The translations under genes were made by a program, and so were the position numbers. The notes under the pieces were generated by a model. The model saw only the letters and a program-made list of their open reading frames with translations. It was not told the origin of the DNA and ran no database searches. This document shows positions 1-5,503 of a DNA stretch of 6,846 nucleotides, piece by piece (position 1 is the stretch's first letter; the number at the start of each line of letters is the position of its first letter). The stretch comes from Bacillota bacterium. GTDB taxonomy: Bacteria > Bacillota > Clostridia > Oscillospirales > Oscillospiraceae. The DNA lies in contig JAEWML010000170.1 in assembly GCA_023393155.1 (NCBI GenBank), positions 1 to 6,846 on the forward strand, in the 5' to 3' direction.

Positions 1-351
1 AATCAGGTTTACGCGAATCAGCTTTTCAAAATCCTCCACGGGAAATTCCTCGCAGGGATGGCGAATCTGGGTTCCGGCGTTGTTGACCAGAATGTCCACC
101 CCGCCCAAAAACGCCTTTGCCTCCTGAAAGCATGCCTCCACTGCCTGAGAATCCTGAAAATCGCCCACAAAACCCCGGATGCGGTCCGACCCGCCGATTT
201 TGGCGGCTGCGGCGTGAATGGAGTCTCCGCTTCCGGTAATCGCCACCTTCGCCCCGGCGTCATAAAGCGTTTTGGCCAGAGAAAATCCGATGCCCCGGCT
301 ACCGCCGGTGACAATGGCGCGTTTTCCCGCAATGTCAAATACAGCGTTCAT
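1..351 (-). CDS. Short-chain dehydrogenase/reductase (SDR), N-terminal part, cut by the window edge
   Basis: This is an open frame from ATG at 351 to the left edge, 117 residues with no stop, so roughly half of a normal SDR of about 250 residues is visible. It shows the Rossmann-fold start: the T-G-G-S-R-G-I-G cofactor loop (residues 15-22), G-D-F with Asp64 at the adenine-contact position, N-N-A-G (90-93), and V-N with Asn115 of the catalytic tetrad. The Ser-Tyr-Lys catalytic residues lie beyond the window. The enzyme should be a soluble NAD(P)H-dependent alcohol/ketone oxidoreductase. The stretch N-A-G-T-Q-I-R-H-P (91-99) followed by E-E-F-P resembles gluconate 5-dehydrogenase / KduD-like SDRs, but generic FabG-like members cannot be excluded. 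It starts 9 nt after dctM, and a TGAGG ribosome site (363-359) overlaps the dctM stop, so it is probably translationally coupled. The family call is sure; the substrate is unknown. Confidence 0.9.
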   Translation of the reverse strand, partial: MNAVFDIAGKRAIVTGGSRGIGFSLAKTLYDAGAKVAITGSGDSIHAAAAKIGGSDRIRGFVGDFQDSQAVEACFQEAKAFLGGVDILVNNAGTQIRHPCEEFPVEDFEKLIRVNLI

Positions 352-360
352 GCCGGCGCC

Positions 361-1650
361 TCAGCCCATCATTCCCAGTGCTCTGGGCAGAGCCTCGGTG
401 ACGGCGGGAATATAAGTAATCACCAGCAGCGCGGAAATCATCACAAAGATAAATGGTACGATTGCTTTGCACAAATCCGTAAATTTCATTTTGGTCATAC
501 CGGAGGCCACGAACAGGTTCACCCCCACGGGAGGAGTTATAAAGCCGATGGCCATGTTCGCGACCATGATCAGGCCGAAGTGAACAATGCCGACGCCAAA
601 CTCCCTTGCCACGGGATACAGGATGGGAGAAAGGATCAGAATGGCGGGCGTGGTGTCCATAATCATGCCAACCACCAGCAGCACTGCGTTAATCAGCAGC
701 AGAATCACAAGCTTGTTGTCGGTCAGGGAGGTCATGCCGGTCATGATTGCCTCGGGAATGCGCTCCAGCGCCAGGACCTTGCCCAGCACGGTGCCGGTCC
801 CCACCATAATCAAAACCGTGCCCACCGTTTCGGCGGAGCCAACCAGTGAGTTGTAGATCTTAGTCCAGTTCAGCTCCCTGTAAATCAGGGCGCCGGCAAT
901 CAGACCATAGACGCAGGCGATGACGGCCGCCTCGGTGGGGGTGAAAAAGCCGCCGTAAATGCCGCCCAGAATGATGACGGGAACCAGCAGCGCCCAAATG
1001 GCGTCCATCGCAGCCCGGCCCAGACGGCGGAAGGAAAATTTCTGGCCGGAGCCCTTGTAGCCGCGCTTTCTGGAGATGCAGATGCTCAGGACGCACAGGC
1101 CGCCGCCCAGAACCAGCGCGGGGCCGAAGCCGCCCATGAACAGCGTGCCAACGGACGCGCCGGTGGAAACGCCGTAGAGCACCATGGGAATGCTGGGAGG
1201 CACAATCACGCCCAGACAGCCGGACGCGGCAATCAACGCCACGGAGAAGGGTTTGTCATAGCCATGCTCCATCATGGCGGGCACCATCACCGCGCCGATG
1301 GCGGCTACGGTGGCCGGACCGGAGCCGGAAATCGCGCCGAAGAACATGCAGGTAATAACCGTAACCACGGCAAAGCCGCCGGTAATATGGCCCACCGCCG
1401 CCGAGCCAAGGTCGGCAAGCCGCTTGGACAGGCCTCCGCCCTCCATCAGTCCGCCCGCCAGAATGAAGAACGGAATGGCCATCAGGGGGAAGGAGTCCAC
1501 CGCGGTAAACATATTGGTGGCAAGATAGGACAGGGACTGGGTGCTGCAAGTGGTCAGATAGATCACCAGAGACATGCCGGCGGAAACGCCGATGGGTACC
1601 TTCAAGGCCAGAAAAATGGCAAAGGAGCCAAATAAAATCAGATTAGTCAT
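361..1650 (-). CDS. dctM: TRAP transporter large permease subunit, DctM family
   Basis: This is the large membrane subunit of a tripartite ATP-independent periplasmic-type transporter, the ion-coupled channel for an organic acid anion delivered by DctP. The 429-residue length matches the family. Hydrophobic segments run along the whole protein, about a dozen in all. Family landmarks are M-A-I-P-F-F-I-L-A-G-G (57-67), S-G-S-G-P-A-T-V-A-A-I-G (108-119), V-I-V-P-P-S-I-P-M (148-156), G-G-F-F-T-P-T-E-A-A (233-242), M-D-T-T-P-A (331-336) and G-F-I-T-P-P-V-G-V-N-L (369-379). The frame stays open 13 codons further upstream, to an ATG at 1689. The start at 1650 is preferred because it gives the usual M-T-x-L-I-L-F N-terminus, follows a Shine-Dalgarno sequence, and overlaps the dctQ stop by 8 nt, a normal coupled arrangement. 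DctM belongs to the IT superfamily. The transported compound cannot be read from this subunit. Confidence 0.96.
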   Translation of the reverse strand: MTNLILFGSFAIFLALKVPIGVSAGMSLVIYLTTCSTQSLSYLATNMFTAVDSFPLMAIPFFILAGGLMEGGGLSKRLADLGSAAVGHITGGFAVVTVITCMFFGAISGSGPATVAAIGAVMVPAMMEHGYDKPFSVALIAASGCLGVIVPPSIPMVLYGVSTGASVGTLFMGGFGPALVLGGGLCVLSICISRKRGYKGSGQKFSFRRLGRAAMDAIWALLVPVIILGGIYGGFFTPTEAAVIACVYGLIAGALIYRELNWTKIYNSLVGSAETVGTVLIMVGTGTVLGKVLALERIPEAIMTGMTSLTDNKLVILLLINAVLLVVGMIMDTTPAILILSPILYPVAREFGVGIVHFGLIMVANMAIGFITPPVGVNLFVASGMTKMKFTDLCKAIVPFIFVMISALLVITYIPAVTEALPRALGMMG

Positions 1651-2128
1651 GGGAGCCGACGGCCTCCTTTCTCTCGCGGAAACGCGCAATGGTGTCCTGA
1701 ATCAGGCGAATCAGCATCAGCGCGCTGCCCACCAGAACAGAGCTGTACGGAATCGCCATGGACAGCCGGACGGCGGGAGAGAGCTGCGCGGCGACACGCA
1801 GAACCACAGGGATGCTGTAATAGGTCAGAATCCCTGCAAAAATCATAAAAATCACGTTGGAGATGATGTTCAGCACAAACTTTCCGGAATCCTTCAAAAA
1901 CAGATCCAGCAGCTCCACGCTGATGTGCTTGCGCTTGCGGATTGCCGAGGCGGCGCCCAGATAAATCATCCAGATAAACATGTACCGGCCCAGCTCCTCT
2001 GTCCAGGACAGAGGCCAGCCAAATACGCGGAACACAATCTGCATGAAGATCATCAGAGTCATCACGCTAAGAAGAATTGCCAGAAGCACCTCTTCCAAAT
2101 GCTCGTCAAGAAATGACACTATTTTCAT
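1643..2128 (-). CDS. dctQ: TRAP transporter small permease subunit, DctQ family
   Basis: This is a small integral membrane protein that pairs with DctM and supports docking of the solute-binding protein. At 161 residues it has the typical DctQ size and four predicted membrane segments at about residues 13-33, 48-65, 84-105 and 126-146. The family signature is clear: S-W-T-E-E-L-G-R-Y (41-49), then W-M-I-Y-L-G-A-A (53-60), followed by the basic turn R-K-R-K-H-I (64-69), which leads into the V-E-L-L-D segment. It starts 58 nt after dctP, behind a hairpin, and a ribosome site with AAAGG seven nt from the ATG. Its stop overlaps the dctM start by 8 nt. DctQ proteins diverge strongly in sequence, so the call rests on the motif, the topology and the position between dctP and dctM. 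Confidence 0.94.
   Translation of the reverse strand: MKIVSFLDEHLEEVLLAILLSVMTLMIFMQIVFRVFGWPLSWTEELGRYMFIWMIYLGAASAIRKRKHISVELLDLFLKDSGKFVLNIISNVIFMIFAGILTYYSIPVVLRVAAQLSPAVRLSMAIPYSSVLVGSALMLIRLIQDTIARFRERKEAVGSHD
1663..1670 (-). promoter_or_regulatory. Ribosome binding site of dctM, inside the end of dctQ
   Basis: On the coding strand the sequence is AAAGGAGG, a near-perfect anti-16S match. It lies within the last codons of dctQ, 12 nt before the ATG at 1650. The spacing is slightly long, but no alternative ATG or GTG lies closer in frame. It supports the 1650 start over the longer frame from 1689, whose ATG lies upstream of this site. Ribosomes finishing dctQ would pass directly over it, consistent with coupled synthesis of the two membrane subunits. 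Confidence 0.6.
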
Positions 2129-2146
2129 ATTCGTACCTTTCTCCTT

Positions 2147-2178
2147 GGTGCGGGCGAAGCTTTCGCTCCGCCCGCACC
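2147..2178 (-). promoter_or_regulatory. GC-rich RNA hairpin with GAAA tetraloop in the dctP-dctQ gap
   Basis: In the transcribed (minus) strand, GGTGCGGGCGGAGC (2178-2165) pairs with GCTTCGCCCGCACC (2160-2147) across a four-base loop GAAA (2164-2161). The stem is 14 bp: 11 G-C, 2 A-T(U) and 1 G-U wobble, with no mismatch or bulge. GAAA is a GNRA loop, a class known to be very stable. The hairpin begins 8 nt after the dctP stop and ends directly before the dctQ ribosome site (AAGGAGAAAGG, 2146-2136). The 3' flank is A/G-rich with no U tract, so it does not look like a standard intrinsic terminator. A likely role, by analogy with hairpins after binding-protein genes in other transport operons, is to protect the 3' end of a processed dctP message or to damp dctQM expression. 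The structure is seen; the role is inferred. Confidence 0.8.
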
Positions 2179-2186
2179 CATGTGCC

Positions 2187-3260
2187 TTAATTTGCCGCGT
2201 TGACCTCGTCCGCCTTCGCCAGAACGGTTTCCAGCGTCACGGTGGGATTGTAGTTTTTGGTGAAGAAGTCATAGGTGCCGGCGGTGGCCTCCCGGAACAC
2301 ATTGCGCTGCTCGTCGGTCAGGAAGGTGATTTCGCAGCCGCCGTCCTGGATGGTCTTAATGTACTCCTGCTCCTTGTCGATGGACTGCTGACGGTTGGTT
2401 TCCACAGCCGCCTTTGCAGCCTCGTCAACCACTTTCTGCAAGTCGGCGGGCAGGCTCTGATAGAACTCGTCGTTGATGCTGAAGCAGGTGATGTCGAAGG
2501 TGTGGCTCAGGTCGGTCATGTACTTCTGCACCTCGTAGAAGGCGTTGGTTGCCGTGATGGCATAGGGGTTATCCTGGCCGTCCACGGTGCCCTGCTGCAA
2601 AGCGGTATACAGCTCGGCAAAGGACATGGGCATGGGGTTGGCGCCCATTTGGGTGAACATGTCGATGTACAAAGGGGATTCCATCACGCGGATTTTCAGG
2701 CCTTTCATGTCGGCGGGGCTGGTGATGGGGTGCTTGCTGTTGGTGAGCTGGCGGATGCCGTTTTCAAAATACCCCACGATGCGGATACCGGTCTGGGTCC
2801 TGATGGCCTCGGAAATCTGGGCGCCCACCTCGCTGTCAAAGAAAGCATAGGCAGCCTGACGGTTTTTGAACAGGAAGGGCAGGCCCACGCTCATCAGCTC
2901 CTCGGTAAAGCTGGCGTACATGGACTGGCTGGTTTCGCACATCTGTATATCGCCCGCCTGAACGGCCTCCACCAGCTCACGGCTGCCGCCCAGCGTGTTG
3001 TTGACATAGACCTCCACCTGAAGCTGGCCGTCGGAGAGCTGCTCGGCCACTTCCTTGAACTTGAACATGCCCTGAGAAATGGGGTGCTCGTCGGGAACGG
3101 TTCCTCCCACCGTCATCTTATAGACGGTTTTGTCCGCGCCGGAGGCGGCGCCGCCGCCGGAAGCTGCGCCGGAGGTGGAGCCACCGCCGCCGCAGGCGGC
3201 CAGAGCCATTACCATGGTTGCTGCCAGAGCCAGAGAGATCAACTTCTTTACCTTATTCAT
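2187..3260 (-). CDS. dctP: TRAP transporter solute-binding lipoprotein, DctP family
   Basis: This is the extracytoplasmic receptor that captures an organic acid and hands it to DctQM. It has 357 residues. The N-terminus is a lipoprotein signal: basic M-N-K-V-K-K, a hydrophobic core, then L-A-A-C with the lipidated Cys at 23. A Gly/Ser/Ala-rich tether (24-42) follows, as is common in Gram-positive lipoproteins, and the binding domain starts near T45. Known carboxylate-binding positions of the family are recognisable: Arg170 in G-I-R-Q-L-T-N, Arg191 in G-L-K-I-R-V-M, and Asn231 in V-D-G-Q-D-N-P. Their spacing is close to that of R127, R147 and N187 in the sialic acid protein SiaP. A carboxylate ligand is therefore likely, but its identity is not readable. 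The gene starts 61 nt after the CoA-transferase stop, with an excellent ribosome site, and is separated from dctQ by a hairpin. High expression relative to dctQM would be expected. Confidence 0.96.
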   Translation of the reverse strand: MNKVKKLISLALAATMVMALAACGGGGSTSGAASGGGAASGADKTVYKMTVGGTVPDEHPISQGMFKFKEVAEQLSDGQLQVEVYVNNTLGGSRELVEAVQAGDIQMCETSQSMYASFTEELMSVGLPFLFKNRQAAYAFFDSEVGAQISEAIRTQTGIRIVGYFENGIRQLTNSKHPITSPADMKGLKIRVMESPLYIDMFTQMGANPMPMSFAELYTALQQGTVDGQDNPYAITATNAFYEVQKYMTDLSHTFDITCFSINDEFYQSLPADLQKVVDEAAKAAVETNRQQSIDKEQEYIKTIQDGGCEITFLTDEQRNVFREATAGTYDFFTKNYNPTVTLETVLAKADEVNAAN

Positions 3261-3267
3261 TGTCGTT

Positions 3268-3273
3268 CCTCCT
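3268..3273 (-). promoter_or_regulatory. Strong ribosome binding site of dctP
   Basis: The coding strand reads AGGAGG, seven nt before the ATG at 3260, an optimal match and spacing. It is preceded by an A/T-rich stretch (AAAAATTTTT, 3283-3274) that should keep the leader unstructured. This is the best ribosome site in the window and fits the usual need for excess binding protein over permease. Confidence 0.75.
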
Positions 3274-3321
3274 AAAAATTTTTGGTATATCGTTCAGGGA
3301 CTCTCCCCCAAATCCGTAAGC

Positions 3322-4629
3322 TCAGATGCCGGACTTCTGATAAAGCCCGTAAAAATCACGCTCGAGATCCTCCCGGAACTGGGGCGCCGCAATTTGAATG
3401 AGCGCCTTGGCCCGGTCCCGCAGGCATTTTCCGAACAGCTCTGCCACGCCATACTCCGTGACAACGTAGAAAATGTCATTGCGGGGGGTTGCGATGGGGG
3501 TGCCTGCCTGCATCCGCGCCACAATGCGGGATACAGTTCCCTTTTTGGCGGTGGCGGGCAGGGCGATGACGGGCTTTCCGTTTTTGGCCAGGGCCGCGCC
3601 GCGAATGAAGTCCAACTGACCGCCGATGCCGGAGAACAGGGTCATGCCCATGGAGTCCGCGGCCACCTGACCGGTGAGGTCCACCTCGATGGCGGAGTTG
3701 ATGGCCACCATGTTGTCGTTCTGGGAGATGACGCCCACGTGGTTGGTGTAATCCACGGGATGAAGCTGAATCATGTCGTTGCCGTCGGCAAAGTCATACA
3801 GCTTCCGGGTGCCCTGAATGAAGGTGGAGACGATTTTGCCCTTGTTGATGCTCTTGCGCGCGCCGTTGATGACCCCGGCTTCGATCAGGGGCAAGAGGTT
3901 GTCAGAGAAGACCTCCGTGTGAATGCCAAGATCCTTCTTATCAAACAGGCACTTGAGAATCGCGTTGGGAATTTTGCCCTGCCCCATTTGGAGGGTGGCG
4001 CCGTCCTCAATCAGTCCGGCAATGTTGGCGCCGATTTTGTCCACAATAGGATCGCTGCTGTCAATCAGCGGCAGCTCGTAAAGGGGGGTGTCCGCTTCCA
4101 CGAAGTAGTCCAGCTCCGTCACGTGCACCTTTGTCTCGCCGCAGGTGCGGGGCATGTTGCGGTTGACCTGTACAATTTTCAGCTTGGCGGACTCCACGCA
4201 GGAGCGGGCAAAGTCCACGGACAAACCGAAGCTGCAATAGCCCTCGTCGTCGGGGGGCGTCACCTGACCCAGATATACGTCGCAGGGCACCACGCCGGAG
4301 CGCACCGCCCGGGGCTGGAGGGAAAACGCCATGGGGGTGAACTCTCCCCGGCCGCTTTGAATGCACTCGCGGTTTTTTGCGCCCAGAAACACCGAGCAGA
4401 CCTTGAAGCTTTCGGCATACTCAGGCTGGGCATATTTGGCGGCGCCGATGTTCAGCCCCTGCCAAATGCGCACATCCTTGAGCTCTCCGCTGCGCGCTAG
4501 CAGCGCGTCGAACAGGTACTCCGGCTCGGAAGCCGCATGAGAAGGAATCACAAAGTCTCCCGACTTGACGTGGGAAACGGCTTCCTCCGCACTGACAACC
4601 CTTTGCTTGTAATAGTCTCTCCAATCCAT
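3322..4629 (-). CDS. Acetyl-CoA hydrolase/transferase family CoA-transferase (4-hydroxybutyrate or butyryl-CoA:acetate type)
   Basis: This cytosolic enzyme should move CoA from a donor such as acetyl-CoA to a carboxylic acid through a glutamyl-CoA thioester. It has 435 residues, the length of clostridial 4-hydroxybutyrate CoA-transferases. Visible landmarks are P-D-D-E-G-Y-C-S-F-G (126-135), the catalytic Glu239 in G-I-H-T-E-V-F-S-D (235-243; Glu238 in the Clostridium aminobutyricum enzyme), the loop G-I-G-G-Q-L-D-F-I-R-G-A (334-345), and E-Y-G-V-A-E-L-F-G-K near residues 392-401. The frame is open 44 codons further, to an ATG at 4761. That part runs into the activator gene and has no family-like sequence, so the M-D-W start at 4629, behind AGAGG, is chosen. 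Its place between the dehydratase genes and the importer suggests it activates the imported acid. Alternatives are butyryl-CoA:acetate transferase or succinyl-CoA:acetate transferase (Cat1-like). The family is certain; the substrate pair is not. Confidence 0.93.
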   Translation of the reverse strand: MDWRDYYKQRVVSAEEAVSHVKSGDFVIPSHAASEPEYLFDALLARSGELKDVRIWQGLNIGAAKYAQPEYAESFKVCSVFLGAKNRECIQSGRGEFTPMAFSLQPRAVRSGVVPCDVYLGQVTPPDDEGYCSFGLSVDFARSCVESAKLKIVQVNRNMPRTCGETKVHVTELDYFVEADTPLYELPLIDSSDPIVDKIGANIAGLIEDGATLQMGQGKIPNAILKCLFDKKDLGIHTEVFSDNLLPLIEAGVINGARKSINKGKIVSTFIQGTRKLYDFADGNDMIQLHPVDYTNHVGVISQNDNMVAINSAIEVDLTGQVAADSMGMTLFSGIGGQLDFIRGAALAKNGKPVIALPATAKKGTVSRIVARMQAGTPIATPRNDIFYVVTEYGVAELFGKCLRDRAKALIQIAAPQFREDLERDFYGLYQKSGI

Positions 4630-4640
4630 GCTTGCTTGTT

Positions 4641-4645
4641 CCTCT
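4641..4645 (-). promoter_or_regulatory. Ribosome binding site deciding the CoA-transferase start
   Basis: The coding strand reads AGAGG, 11 nt before the ATG at 4629, within a purine-rich run (ACGAGAGGAA). It lies in the 64-nt gap after the activator stop (4694). It is of moderate strength and slightly far from the ATG, but it supports this start against the upstream in-frame ATG at 4761, which lies inside the activator gene. The rest of the gap holds nothing convincing. Confidence 0.5.
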
Positions 4646-4693
4646 CGTTTTATATTTGACGGCCAGCCGCAGGTAATTCCCGCAGGGCATTCA

Positions 4694-5488
4694 TCACGCA
4701 GTTTCCACGGAATTCGCTTTGCGGTAAAACTCTCCGGCCAGAAGCGCCGCGCCGATGGCACCCACCGCCTGACAGTCGGGCGCGGGGGTTACGGAGCAGC
4801 CCAGCTCCTCCCCCAGAATCCGCACCATGGTGGCATTCAAAGCCACCCCGCCGCTCATGGCCACCTCCGGTTCCATGCCCACTCGGCCGCACAGTCCCGC
4901 AACCCGCTTTGCAACGGCCCGCAGCGCGCCGCAGGCCACGTCGTTGGGATGGGCCCCCTGAGAGAGCTGGGAGATGACCTCGCTTTCGGCAAACACCGTG
5001 CACACACTGCTGATGGCAACGTCTCTGGTGGCCTGCGCGGCCAAAACCGCCAGCTCCCCGATGGGGCAGCCCAGCACACGGGCCATCACCTCTAAAAACC
5101 GGCCGGTTCCTGCGGCGCATTTTTCGTTCATCACGAAGTTGCGGACGGTTCCGTCTTCATCCAGCCGGATAACCTTGGAGTCCTGTCCGCCGATGTCAAC
5201 CACCGTGCGGACGCGGGGCATGAGAAAGTGCATTCCCCGGGCATGGCAGGTAATCTCGGTGATTTGCCGGTCCGCGTCCTTATAAAGCAGCCGCCCATAG
5301 CCCGTGACCACCGTGTAACGCACGTCGGCTCTTACAATCCCCGCCTCGGCATAGAGACTTTCCAAAGCCTCGTAAACCCCCTTGGTCCCTGTGCCGAGAT
5401 TGACGATTTTCGTGCCAAGGATTTTCCTCCCGTCGTCCAGCAGCGCGGCCTTGGAGGAGGAGGAGCCAATATCGATTCCTAAGTACAT
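4694..5488 (-). CDS. 2-hydroxyacyl-CoA dehydratase activator, BadF/BadG/BcrA/BcrD ATPase family (HgdC/FldI/HadI-like)
   Basis: This is a homodimeric iron-sulfur ATPase that couples ATP hydrolysis to transfer of one low-potential electron into the dehydratase, starting its radical cycle. It has 264 residues, typical of HgdC/HadI. The ASKHA-fold nucleotide motifs are present: D-I-G-S-S-S-S-K (6-13), V-T-G-Y-G-R (61-66), D-I-G-G-Q-D-S-K (98-105) and S-G-G-V-A-L-N (212-218). The two cysteines expected to hold the [4Fe-4S] cluster across the dimer interface are Cys124 in N-E-K-C-A-A-G-T-G-R and Cys163 in S-S-V-C-T-V-F-A-E-S-E. Their 39-residue spacing equals that of Cys127 and Cys166 in the Acidaminococcus HgdC. 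The start at 5488 follows the purine-rich ribosome site GGAGAGGGGG (5503-5494), 15 nt after the beta subunit gene. The protein should be extremely oxygen-sensitive. A related role with a benzoyl-CoA reductase is less likely given the dehydratase-type neighbours. Confidence 0.96.
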   Translation of the reverse strand: MYLGIDIGSSSSKAALLDDGRKILGTKIVNLGTGTKGVYEALESLYAEAGIVRADVRYTVVTGYGRLLYKDADRQITEITCHARGMHFLMPRVRTVVDIGGQDSKVIRLDEDGTVRNFVMNEKCAAGTGRFLEVMARVLGCPIGELAVLAAQATRDVAISSVCTVFAESEVISQLSQGAHPNDVACGALRAVAKRVAGLCGRVGMEPEVAMSGGVALNATMVRILGEELGCSVTPAPDCQAVGAIGAALLAGEFYRKANSVETA

Positions 5489-5503
5489 CCCAGCCCCCTC
5501 TCC

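Noticed and set aside
1651..1689. A 13-residue N-terminal extension of DctM from ATG 1689.
   Set aside because: The added residues are charged and not family-like. The strong AAAGGAGG site lies downstream of that ATG and serves the start at 1650.
2147..2178. The hairpin after dctP read as an intrinsic terminator.
   Set aside because: In the transcribed direction it is followed by AAGGAGAAAGG, not by a U tract, and the permease genes needed for transport lie downstream.
1980..3275. A 431-codon open frame on the plus strand opposite dctP and dctQ.
   Set aside because: It is antisense to well-supported genes, its product is a Gly/His/Leu/Val-rich mix without domains, and long antisense frames are expected opposite GC-rich coding sequence.
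3274..3321. A possible terminator or promoter between the CoA-transferase and dctP, including the palindrome AAAAATTTTT and a GGGA/TCCC mini-stem.
   Set aside because: The stem is only 4 bp and no U tract follows. The palindrome is pure A/T and would not form a stable hairpin. No -35/-10 pair with proper spacing was found.
3130..4500. A 456-codon plus-strand frame opposite the CoA-transferase.
   Set aside because: It lies opposite a clear family member with its catalytic residue intact. The antisense product shows biased composition and no recognisable motif.
4649..4676. A possible internal promoter before the CoA-transferase: TTACCT and TATAAA with a 16-nt spacer on the coding strand.
   Set aside because: The -10 box matches well but the -35 box matches only 3 of 6. 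In an AT-rich patch within an operon this is weak evidence. Start-site mapping would settle it.
4630..4761. A 44-residue N-terminal extension of the CoA-transferase from ATG 4761.
   Set aside because: It would overlap the activator gene by 68 nt, it has no family-like sequence, and the start at 4629 gives the normal family length behind a ribosome site.
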